A stretch of DNA of 64,000 bases, taken from positions 5,883,909 through 5,947,908 of the forward strand of contig NC_030857.1 of NCBI RefSeq assembly GCF_000208745.1. The letters run 5' to 3'. The notes below the pieces were generated by a model. The model made no database searches, had not been told where the DNA came from, and saw only the letters and a list, made by a program, of their open reading frames with translations. A program made the position numbers and the translations under genes. How positions within the stretch are numbered: the first letter of the stretch is position 1; each line of letters begins with the position of its first letter. This stretch comes from Theobroma cacao (taxonomy: Eukaryota; Streptophyta; Magnoliopsida; Malvales; Malvaceae). This document shows positions 11,313 through 22,837 of the stretch, piece by piece.

Positions 11313-14300
11313 ACAGTAGTGTGACTGAGAGAAAGAGAGAGGGGTAAAGACGTCAAGTAAAATCCACTCTCCACAGCGCCAGAATCTGCTGCAGCGGTAG
11401 CGGAAACCACTACTTCCCTACGCAATCGCTATCTCCCTTCCCTTCCCCCAATTTTTTAACCTCCCCTCTTCCCTCTCTCCCCCTCTCTCTCTTTTTTGTT
11501 TTTTAAATTTTCTCCCAATATTTTCTCTCCCTCTTTTTTTTTTCCCCTTGTATTCAAAAAATTTCGAATCGACGGTTACATATCCAGGTACGCAAGATTC
11601 CGATTTCCCTTTCGATCTCTACCGTCGATCTCTCCCACATTCATATCTTTTGACTGTCAATTCCGTTTTCTCAATTTGGATTTTATTGCTCTTGGAGATG
11701 TTGCACCTCGATCTTCCGTGTTCTGATCGCGCTTTAAATTTTCAATTTTTTTTAGCATAGGGGGCTTTAAACAATGGCTGCTTTTACTGCTGCTTTATTT
11801 TATAATTTAATCAGCTTTCACACTCTTTTTGCCCTTCAATTGCGTCTTTGATTAGAAAATTGGCTTTTATTTCTGTCTCTTTTTTTGCATTAATCCGACA
11901 ATGTTAATGATTAATTGATGTTATAACTGTTTGCTTCTTAAGATTTTTCATTTTCATTTCCCCTTTTGAATATTCCTGCACGTTTCCTTGCTTTTGTTAA
12001 TAATATTTTATTTATGTACATGATTCAAGTTTGTGATTGGAATTTTACAAACTAAACGCTGACACTCTATTCCATTAATTTTTGTTGACGTTTAGTTGAT
12101 TAATTTAGTGGTTATTGGAGGAGAATCAAAAACAAAATTATTGCTTTCAACGATTTAAGAGTAGCACTTTAGTTTTTTCAGGACTGGTTAGGAACGAATT
12201 GACAAGAACTTGGTGTTGTAGTTCAAAGGATAGGTATACACTTGAAACGTTCATTTGCCGTGTGTAAAAAGTTTATTCTTCTATACTTTTCGCTATAAAG
12301 TGTAATCACTGTATAAGAGCTAAACCTTATTTATTGCAAATTATTCTGTGTTTTGCTTTTAGGCTCTACTTTTACCAAGTATGGTTTTTAAACGTGGATG
12401 GGGTATGGCGTGCATTTTCGATTGGGATATTCCGAGTATCATACCCTTTTTTTTTTCTTTACACTTAAATCAGTATTACGTCTGTATGGTCGATAGGTTG
12501 ATGGAAATGGTGCTTGTTGCAAAATTCATTTTCATCTTTTCCCTTGTTTCCTCCTATCTTGATTGTAATGAAAGAGCAGTCATTTGTATGGGTCCTATGG
12601 GAATGCTGTGATTATTAGAAATGCATTTTTTAACTTCTTACTTAAGATGTGGTTTATCAGTAATTTTGGAATATTTCATTTCTCAAGAAAGCTGTTGTTT
12701 TTCATTACAAATGTTTTATGTAAAAAATGGTGGGCAATGTCAGTGTGCGAGTGCCTTACTCCCTCTGACCAATAATTTTGGGCTTTATATGTGTTTTAAA
12801 AGTTTGTAATTAAATTATTTTAAAAAGTTCTTTATAGTGTAGAGCTTGATTCAAAAGTTGACTTACTTTATACTATTTTGTTTGGAAAATTTTAAAAATA
12901 AAGGAACACTCAAAAGTTATGGGATGGAGGAAGAATTTTACAGACTGAATTAATTGGTCAGTCATTTTTTTACTTGTTAACTCTATTGAGCAGGCTTTTC
13001 ACTATGCTCATAAAGAGTGTAGAATCATTTTGTGTTTATGTTAGTTCTTCTGCTTAAACTTGTCTTCAAAGTTATACAAGCTTTATCTTAATCCAAATTG
13101 GGCCTTGCATGTAGTAGATTTATGTCCCTGGAAAATGGAATTTAAAAAGAAAGTTGTTAAATATAATTTGATTATGATTTCCAGATAATTTGCAAAAGGT
13201 GCTATGCAGGTAAAATATGTACTTGTAACCAACAATTCTTTGGTGAATTTGATGGAACCTCACCAAGAGGTCAAGGCTTCAAACGGCTGGACCGTTTCTT
13301 GATCTGGTGGCTGCCATCCAATACATGCTATGGGGTGGGTTAGGATAGCCCAGGGTGTAGGGCAAGGTAAGAGTGCTAACCGTGTAATTGATAAAAGAAT
13401 GGAAAGTGGTGATGGCTTTAAACCATTATTCCTCTTTCATATTTTGTTTGGCACCGTGTTACTCCTTTCCATGTAAACTAGGCCCCCCATTTTCTAGTTT
13501 CACTGGGCAAGGTTGTTTCCTGCTTTGAAATATTTTTCTTGATGAGACTTGCCCTGTATATAAATTCCTTTTGTCTTATTTTTTGTAACATTCAGTTGTC
13601 TCATACAAAACAAATAAAAAAAGGTAATTTGGTTACACAAATAAATCAGCCCTTGTATATTTCTTTGAAGTGTTTTTAGAGGCCTTGTTAGTGGAAGTAT
13701 TAGTAATAATTTCAACCATCATGTGTCATTGACCAACAACGACAATTGGGTCTCTGATAATGTGACACTCTACTTTTGTCCTATATTTTTGATCATCTAC
13801 TTAGTGAATTGGCCTTTGTGGATTTTCTTAGTATTGGAATTTGGGTGTATCTCATCTAAGAACTGGTTTTCAGAAATTAGGTTAGTGCTGAATATTGTCA
13901 AACTGGCCTAGAAGTCTTCTCTTGACAGATCCATCTGTTTATTATCAACTATGGTTCCAAATAATGCCTTTGTCTGAATGTTGTTAATTGGGCTCAGGAT
14001 ATACCTTCTTGCAGGTAGTGCGTTCCATATTCTGCTTTAACTAGAGATCAAACTGTTACTTGTAAAAGCCTACAATTTCCGTTTTTAGGCAACAAGAACA
14101 TTACCTATGCTCAAACAGTACTTCAACTTTTTTAGTCCAGTCTAGTTAATGGTCAATAAATATTGGTTGATGTTTATTAGTTTTTAATTTTTAAGCATTA
14201 GTTTCCATTTTTTGTTGCCTTAGAAGTGACAATTCTTTAGCATGTTAGGCGTCTTTTTTTGAGAATATGCACCCATTCTAACAATAAACTCTCCTTCCCT

Positions 14301-14584
14301 AGAGACATAGTTACTTAGTTGTCCTAGGCTTTATCCCTTTTTTCCACCCAAAACAAAGAACATTTTAGTTGTTATTTTACATGTTTCAAAGTTTATGCTT
14401 GGTAATGCCTGTAAATTTTAGTAGGCTCTCCCATCAGAAAATATGGAATATGTGATCAAATTGTTCTTAATCTTGTGTAAAGTGCAAGGCATAGATTAAT
14501 CTTGTTTATGTTTTTACAAAAATTTGTAGTGCTCAATGATCTGATCCTTCTCCCTCTCTCTGCTGCTTCAGGTTTAATTTGTGA
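11313..14584 (+). other. 5' leader of the DUF1644 gene with a long intron (inferred)
   Basis: A donor-like CCAG|GTACGC at 11588 and an acceptor-like CTGCTTCAG ending at 14571 frame an intron of about 2.98 kb. The acceptor lies 13 nt before the ATG at 14585. The interval holds no supported protein gene; it is T-rich like a plant intron. The leader exon would be the CT-rich stretch ending at 11587. Inferred from splice-site sequence and position only. Confidence 0.5.
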
Positions 14585-15520
14585 ATGGCCAAAGTTAGCA
14601 AGGTGCAAAAGTCTGGTTCTAGTCATAAAAAGGTGAGTCCTTTTTTATTGCCATCTTATCCAAAGAAGGCTGGCAAAGGATCCCGAAAGAAAAAATGCTC
14701 CAAAGCTTCAGAGAAGAAAGATTGGGAAGCTGCAAAATGTTCAGTTTGTCTGGAGTTCCCGCACAATGCTGTTCTCCTCCTTTGTTCCTCTTATGATAAG
14801 GGTTGCCGCCCATACATGTGTGCTACTAGCCGGCGCTTTTCCAATTGTCTTGAGCAATACAAAAAGGCCTACACTAAAGTAACTTCAGTTGACAATGGGT
14901 TGGTGGATAATGCAAGTCTTGATTCAGGTGGGGGGCAGCCCACTGAAAAGATGGAAGTACCGGAGCTTCTGTGCCCGCTATGTCGGGGACAAGTTAAGGG
15001 TTGGACAGTGGTAGAACCTGTACGAAAATATCTCAATCAGAAAAAAAGGGCTTGCATGCAAGACAAGTGCTTGTTTGTTGGAACTTACAAAGAACTCAGG
15101 AAACATGTTAGGGCAAAGCACCCATTGGCACGACCTCGAGCAGTGGACCCTGTTCTTGAAGAAAAATGGAAAAAGTTTGAAAATGAGAGAGAGCGGAATG
15201 ATGTGATCAGTACAATCATGTCATCAACACCAGGGGCAGTGGTGTTGGGGGATTATGTTATTGAGCCAGGCTATCGCGGTATCTACAGAGATGAATATGA
15301 TTCAGATGACTCTTTAGACGATGGTTTTCTTCATCTAGATTCATCTGCTCGCTTGCCTACTAGATTCATGGACTATGGTCTGATTGAGGATGATGACTTT
15401 GGGATGCACCAAGCTTTTCGTGCTGTTGCCCCAGTAGCTCGTACTCGGCCTGCTCGCTTGTTGGGGTCAGTGGGACTAAGGCGAATCCCTAGGGTTCGAG
15501 GACGTAATGGGAGTGGGTAA
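14585..15520 (+). CDS. DUF1644 zinc-finger-like protein
   Basis: Single coding exon of 311 aa that I recognise as a plant DUF1644 family member, a group with paired Cys/His clusters and no settled biochemical role; a rice member has been linked to stress tolerance. Features: a basic Lys/Ser-rich N-terminus (1-45) that could act as a nuclear signal; C52-C55 and further Cys at 67, 74, 79 and 88; a C130-x2-C133 pair (CPLC) followed by the family block GWTVVEP; and a C2H2-like finger (C157, C162, H174, H179). After that comes a charged, Asp-rich C-terminal half with an Arg/Gly-rich tail. The start sits just after a strong acceptor and matches the usual family N-terminus. In Arabidopsis, as I recall, a DUF1644 gene (At1g77770) neighbours NIA1, so its position 7 kb upstream of nitrate reductase here may be conserved synteny. 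Confidence 0.88.
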   Translation: MAKVSKVQKSGSSHKKVSPFLLPSYPKKAGKGSRKKKCSKASEKKDWEAAKCSVCLEFPHNAVLLLCSSYDKGCRPYMCATSRRFSNCLEQYKKAYTKVTSVDNGLVDNASLDSGGGQPTEKMEVPELLCPLCRGQVKGWTVVEPVRKYLNQKKRACMQDKCLFVGTYKELRKHVRAKHPLARPRAVDPVLEEKWKKFENERERNDVISTIMSSTPGAVVLGDYVIEPGYRGIYRDEYDSDDSLDDGFLHLDSSARLPTRFMDYGLIEDDDFGMHQAFRAVAPVARTRPARLLGSVGLRRIPRVRGRNGSG

Positions 15521-18500
15521 CTTGCTACAAGGACTGGACTCTTTACTTATCTGTGATTCAGAATATCTAGATTTATTTGCAGCTGCCATCACATGGTGGA
15601 AATTATACCTTGATGTGATGTAACATTGATAGCAGGTAATGAACAGAATGTAGGAAAGTCAGTCATTGGTAATTAGGTGTTTAGTCGCTGAGGCGAACAA
15701 AGGTATTTTAGCTGTCAGTTCCCTCATAGGTATATGTCTCGAATTATGGTTTGGTCTTGCATAGCGGTTACTTTGACAGCAGCATAAAATGAAAACATTC
15801 TTTCTGTACTCTTTGTTTTAGAAGCAACTGGCAACATATCTTCATGTTGCACTCTAATGGTCCTTAATTCTCCGGGATATTTTTTCTTTAGTGTACAGCT
15901 TCAAGAAAAAGATTCAGAGGAGAATCAACAATTCTTTGGTTTAGAGTTCCATTTAAGTGAACTCTCGATCAATCTATGATTTTGAGATTTGCTTATTTAT
16001 TTCTATCTCATGAATTTGACTTGTAAAACCTTCGTCATATCAAGTGAGGTCAATAGTTTGGGCTTTCCTTTTTTTTTTTTTCTTTTTAATCACTAGCATT
16101 GCATTCATATCTTTTCACTCGCATGAGAATTTAATTAAGAAATAATTTTTTATATCATCTAAGATAATAATTAGGGATTTGCAAAAAAAAATAAATAAAT
16201 AGCAGTTGGTAAATATTACAGTTGAGTAACAAAGAGATCGCAAATAGTGGATTGAAATACGTGCGCGAGACCGTGTATGCCGGGAAAGTGGCCATCGGTT
16301 TAGGCATGCAAAATGGAACAAGCTGCAGCAAATTCCCCACCCTTCTCGTATGGGATCGCGATTGCTTTCCGTTACGATGTTACCCTTTCTTCCGATGCCA
16401 AACAAAAGATAATCCTTTGAACATCCGCTTCAGTTTTCTCTGTGGACAACAAGGTAAAAATATGATGAATGAAACGATTTAAGTCTTTTCGAAGAAAGAA
16501 ATAAATATCATAATAATATATACAAATTTACCCAAAATTTCCTTCTCCCATGTTTCTTTTTCTTCCCACTAGTGTTGCGTGGTTTATCCTCCTCAGATGC
16601 CATCCGTTGATACTTGCATCGCCGTTTTGCCTTTCCGAAAATTCTCAGAAATGAAATCCCAAGTTTTCTTGGTGTGGTTGGGCATTTCCAATTCTGTTCA
16701 TCATATCATTCATCATTGTGATAATGCTTTTTTCTGCTGTGCTTGCGTGGATATGATATGTATATACGGAAGAGAAAAGGTAAAAAGAAACGCCAGAAAA
16801 GAAATTCAATCACCTTTGATTTGTGCCTGCAACTCTTTTCACCCCATCGGAGTAGCTGATCGCCGTTGTCTGCTGCTCTCAGCTCTTGAGTGTAAGCTAG
16901 GAGCTGAGCCCGCCGATCATAACCTTGGCTTCTCTTGGGGTTCCTGGAATCTGGGTTTGGCTGAATTTTCTTGTTAGGATTGGATTCTGAAAGTGGTCGG
17001 ATGATCGAAGGTGATTCTACGTACGTAGTTATGACAACTCCGTTCGTGTTGGGCATCTCTTTTGCACTCTTCTTCTTCTTTTGATCTGTATTTCCTTGTT
17101 GCTTGCTCATGGATTCGGTAGGTTGTCAAAAGAGAAAGTTGGCTGCAAATGTAACAGCAGTGTGCATTCCTCTCATGGACCCTCCCTCATGCCATGCCAA
17201 GAGAAGGGGAAAGAGTGCAAGGCAAATGATCTCTCAAGTCCTAATTAAGATATATAGGGAAATTGGGTTGTCATAATTAACTACCTCTTTTGTTGTTAAC
17301 TTAAAAGATGAAATTCGTAAATACGTAACACAGAGAATCTCATCATAATGAATACGATGCAAGGTGATTTCACCAAATATAGAATGCAATGTGGATTTGG
17401 TCACTAACTGCTTATTTGTTTTTATTCTCGTCAATTTTTTTCCTAAAGTATTAATAATTCCTGGGCTTTTTTTTTTCGGACCATTCCAAAACCGAACTTC
17501 CTCTGTTTGAGATGAAACATATAATCTCAATCGGCTTGACCCATGAAATAGAAGAGCAATGGAATGTGTGTTGGGCATTAAGTTTGTTGTGATTTTAAGG
17601 CCAATGAAGGGCTTAGATGGAAGCCAACTTTGGGCTTGGATTTGATGTCGTTGAGTAGTCTGGCTTGAACCGAATTTGCTGAGGAAGCCCAATAAAGAAA
17701 GGAGGGAAGATATTGTTTTGCCTTCTTAGCATTTTGGAGTATTGTTGCTGATATCATGATATGAACTGGCCGACTGTGTGGTTAACAGGTTAGTCACCTA
17801 GAGGCAAAAAATTACTAAAACCCAAATCAACAAATAGCAGGATACCCCTGCTTCAAACTCCAAAGAACTCTACTTGCTTTAGGAAGATAATAATATTTAA
17901 TATAGAGAGAAAATCAGTAAGATTTCAATATTGAAATTTCATATAGTCTGAATCAATCCAAGAAATTAAAAGAAAAAAAAAAAAACCCAACATACAAAAG
18001 CAGAATCATTGTTTAGTTGTCAAGTCACAAGCAAAAATTCAAGGCCTATCAAAGTGCAGTCAAGTGGTTGGTATGATGAATGCATTCATATTATTCATAG
18101 TTGATTTGTCACACTTAAATGTCATTTTATAACTTTGCCTTATTTTATCTGCAATGCAATCCCGTGTGTCAAGTTGCAAAATTAGCCAAACCATAAAAAT
18201 CCTCTAGGCATTATATTATTTCCCATTGGCTTCAAGATTAATTAGGTTAACTATATATATACATATAACCCAAGCTTCAAATTTTTTTCTTAATGTTTGG
18301 ACCCAAAAGTAATGCAGCAAAGTGATAACTCTATTATATAGAGTTATCTTGCCATATTTTGAGTGATATATTGGCTAAGTTTTTGAGTTTAGACAAAGTT
18401 GTAAGTAGTTTTCTTTTTTTTTTTAATTAGTTAACTTATGATTAAACTAGTTACTCCAAATTATTTTAGTTCTTTTGTATGGTAAAAATGCCTATTTTAG

Positions 18501-21500
18501 TTATGGCTGATTTAGTTCCTATGTTTTCAAGGTCCTCAAAAGATAAGGCATCAAGTGGTAATGAATGGCACAAGTTGGCCAGGTGCAAATTTCATTGAAC
18601 ATGCAGTGATATTTCAGACATAATTCAAGCTACAGAAGTCCAATCAACGTGATTCTTAGACCATTGAAAAGCTAAGAGGAATGATTATAACTTTTATATT
18701 TATCACTTCGCCTAGTTCTGATCCGAGCATGGTCAAAATTGCATTAGAAATGGCTTGACTGTAGTAGCTCTACACTAGGCAGCTTGAAAAAAAGAAAGCA
18801 TGGAAACAACGAGCATAGCGTTAATCTAAATTATAGTGGATATTGTGTCTTTTATAAAAAGTGGATATAGTGGATAAAAAAAAAACTTGGATATTGTGTT
18901 GGTTTATTGCTTATTTTCTATGAAAATATTGATGTTTACTCAAATTTGAGTTTATTGCCCATTTATTTGCTTGATCACCATTTAAATGTATCTAAGTATT
19001 TAGATGACACTTGAGAGAGTTAATCTAAATTAACTCTTTTCTAAGTATTTTCTAAGTATTTCTTTGTTGGATTTATGAATCAACTGTCTATAATTGCTTT
19101 GCTTTTGATCATGTTTTCTTTGACAGTACCTGTTCCCTAGTTCTACTTGTCTTGTGATATTGATCTTGAAAAAGAGAAGAAAACAATCTTCTCAGGATCT
19201 TGAATCGAACAGTGTGCTGATGCTTGCTTTGCTGTTGGTTTCTTATGATTCTATGGGATGGAATGTCTTATTGCTTAATTAACTTAAAATATATATAGAG
19301 GGCAATGACTTAGCTTAATTATGGTCATTAGGAAAAGAAAAATAATACATAGTCAATCATATGGTAACCCGGTCTTTGAAATCGACAATGTCTACTATGC
19401 ATCATCAACTTTTTCCCTACCGAGCCAATCAGCTTTGAACACATGCTTAAGCATAATGAACAATTGAACGACATTCCTGCTTCTTTTATAAAATTTGAAA
19501 AAGAAGTATGGAGGCAGCCATGTAGGCAGGGCTGGTGAATATGAGGTGCTACTTGACCAAAAATCTCATGCTACAGGACCAAATAAAAGGTATGGCTTTT
19601 TTTTTCTGTACAGCAAGAAAACTGTCCTAAACCAATAGCAAAGCCATACGAAAAAGACCGAACATATTCTCTTCCAAATCTTATCCCCCGCCCCCCCCCC
19701 CATATTATCTTTGATGGAGTATTTTTTTATCTTTTACTTACCCTTTTCCAGGACAATCCCATCATACAAATGGTGAGGAGGAGCCGAGTTGTTTCCCCCA
19801 ACCATGTTTATATTTAGAAAAAAAAACCTTAAAAGAACTAAAAAAAAAAAAACATTAAAAGGAATTGAGAAAGTTGCCCCTCAATCTATGGACCCTATTC
19901 AAGTTTGACACAACTTTTTTGTCTGCTGGCAGTCTACAGATGAGAGCCAGCAGAAACCAAGGTGGCTCAACGCTTCACCAAGGGCCAATATCTCATTTCC
20001 CCCTCAATTCCCTATTAGCCGCCCCCAGTCTTGACTCTGTTCTTTGGTGACCCTTTCCATTTTTGTTACCTTTACCCGTACTCTCTCTTTCCTCCTGCCA
20101 TCAAAACCCGCCCCACGTTTTTGTTCATTGGCCGTTGGCCTCTCCCATGCGCCACTTCCCATTGCCCACAAAGGCAATCAAATTGCCCCTTTGCTCATTT
20201 GCTACACCTTTGGCCCCAACCCGGCTTGACCCTCGCCTGCTCCCTGTCCTTCTCCCCACCTTCCTTTTAACCCCTTTTATTTCTTTTTTACCTCTTAGTT
20301 GTCTAAACAATCTATTCTTTAATTAATTAGGAGGACTCTCTTTATTATTGTCTTTGCTTAGCCTCTTAATTATTGTCTCGCCTCATTCAAATCCAAAGAA
20401 TCTTCACATTTTTAATCTAGTCTAGTCTAATCTCCTTCCATTAATCAAGCTCATTAAACTTTTAATTAAGCCTGCCCTAACCTTGTCGCCACATGTATTA
20501 CTTGAATAATAATCTTACTACTTAGTTTAATACCCTTGTTGTCACGGACCGACAACAAAATTTCCACAAATGGGTATTACTATTACTTTTTGTTTATCGT
20601 CTTATTCCATGTTCATAATGTAAATTTTACCAAATATCTATTAATTTATAATTATAAAGTAAAAATTTACATTAGTTATATTTTCTAATTCGATTTATAA
20701 ACTAAGGTTGGATATTAATATCCAAGGTGCTAATTAAATAGGCAAAAGCGTTTGATCCGAAAGCAACTTATTTGCAACTTCCTAAGTCTTAGCATTATAA
20801 ATCCATGCTCCTACCTTACCAATTGGACCATATCCCATTTTTGACTTTGCAATGCTAGCTATAACATAATACTAATAAAAAAGAAGTATAAATATATAAA
20901 TCTTGCTTGTTTTTTGGTGTCTTTCATCATGCAAGGAAAATGATTAAATTTCCATGCGGCCAAATTTTGTAGCCTTTTTTTCCCTCAACATGACTAGTCA
21001 ATAGGACATGCCAGGCTATTTCGTGAACAAAGTGAAGCGACAAAGGCAGGTTCAGAAAGGCAACCACATTATTATCTTTTATGAAAATAGATATTTGATG
21101 ATAATGATATTTCTTAGCTCTGATTTTTTTTAATTATTTTTTGTGGTAGAAAATAATGAGAAAAAAAAAATATGACAAATATATTTAGACCCATACGAAA
21201 ATTCTTATCTCTTTCGTCAAAAGTGATGAAAATTGACAAATAATTCTATTTCCAACCTTAAATTTTTGGTTTAAATGATTTTAGTCTGTCAAACTTTACT
21301 TCTTTTTCATTTTTCTCCTTTGGTATGGAAAAAATGTCAAGATTTATTCAACATATCAAGTATAGGGAAACAAAAGAAAATCCTGCATGAACAATATTTA
21401 GGCAAAAGGGTTGTAGATATGACCCTCAAATAATAAAGTTTTTATTTTCTAATTCCTTTTGTGTAAGCTTAAATAAGTAAAAGGTAAGAATCGTTTTTGT

Positions 21501-22660
21501 CCTACTGAATTTAAAATCAGTGGCTAAATTACTTCAAGGTTATTGCTTGTAAGAAAGGATTTCTGATGCAACAATGATCCTTGACCGTACAGCTAGTCGT
21601 CTTATTAATTTTAGGGAAATATATAAATACGAAGGCTCGTATACCTATACTCAAGTCACATTCTTTGATCAATCAAACCACTTGCAAACATATCATTTTG
21701 TCTGGTAAATTTAATTATAAGATCAACGACGATTTCTTGTCAACGTTGAATGATTGAATTATCAACCTTACATACTAGGATATTAGTTAATTAATTTGAG
21801 AGATTAGGGAATTCAAATTTTTTTTTTAGCAAAAAAATCATGCGTTAATTATTGAATTGAGACTTTTTTAATTATTTTTTTAAAGCTATGGGCTAGTTAA
21901 ATGTTATCATAGTAAGAATAAACTTAAACGTAATCCAATAAAGATAAAGAGGTAAAAGCATATTGGCTTTTTAAATGTTATTTTGTAGTCATTTGCTTTT
22001 TATCCAAATGAGTAAAAAAATGATTTCTCAGTCTGACGAATCGGATACATTGCATCCATAAGAGGAAATTGGCTTTAAAATTGTTTGGGAGTACAGGAAT
22101 TCAAAGTCACACTGTTGATAATGGTACTCTTTTTTTCCCCAGATACCAACACTTTTGTCTTCCAGGAAAGTTACCATCCAGCCAGTGTTTAACTAATCAC
22201 TGGATTAGCTTTATGAAAGCCACATGAATACTAAGCCGATAAAACAAATCCCTTTGGCAGGAACTTTACTCATCATCAGAATACATTTAAATAGATGAAT
22301 ACCCAGCACCAAAAGTGGATGGATCCTTCGTTTGTAAGAAGGATGAGTAGTGAAAATATATAAAAAAAAAAAAGGTGGACGGTATAACCTTAAATGGTGT
22401 ATATTTATTTAGCCTGATGCGATCTGCAAAATAATCGTGTGGCTATAGGGGAACCCTACTTGCCTTCTTGACCCACCACCGCAGCCACTTGAGCCGACGC
22501 GACGCCAACCATCGAGCCAAAACAAAATTTCTCTCTCATGAAAAAAGGGAGATTAAACAAACAATCTGTAAAGAGAAAAACAGCTTTGATGTCGCTAGAT
22601 TTATAATGCAATCGTGCAATCGTTTAGGGTCCCATTTTCTCTTGACACGGTTCTACCCCA
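15521..22660. other. Long intergenic region, no gene supported
   Basis: The first 300-400 bp are probably the 3' UTR of the DUF1644 gene. The rest carries ORFs of 60-150 codons on both strands (for example 16579-16977 + and 17234-17692 -). None has recognisable domains, a plausible splice context or a homologue I know. There is a C-rich homopolymer at about 19685-19701 and a pyrimidine-rich stretch at 19980-20300. The last kilobase is probably nitrate reductase promoter. Confidence 0.5.
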
Positions 22661-22666
22661 CGAGCC

Positions 22667-22674
22667 TATATAAA
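22667..22674 (+). promoter_or_regulatory. TATA box of the nitrate reductase gene
   Basis: TATATAAA lies 164 bp before the ATG in a locally less AT-rich context (CACGAGCC before, GCC after). Transcription would start at about 22700, giving a purine-rich leader of about 140 nt. Confidence 0.7.
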
Positions 22675-22837
22675 GCCTTCACCCAAGCTTCGTTCATTTT
22701 CTCAGAGGAACTCAAATCCCAAAAAAAAAGGGTATAGAGTGAAAAAGAAGTAGAAAAGAAAAGGAAAAAAAGAGTGAGAGAAAAGAAAAGAGGTTTTTGC
22801 TTTCTTTCCTCCTTCTCTTTTCAAGTAACGCTCCATT

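Noticed and set aside
16579..17110. Opposed ORFs of 132 aa (+) and 134 aa (-) in the DUF1644–NIA spacer
   Set aside because: No domain, no recognisable homologue and no splice or promoter context. Overlapping open frames on both strands point to chance.
17234..17692. 152-aa ORF on the minus strand
   Set aside because: Unfamiliar composition, no motif, no neighbours suggesting a gene. Treated as a chance frame.
19685..19701. C homopolymer tract
   Set aside because: Short low-complexity run with no associated feature; possibly a sequencing-sensitive site.
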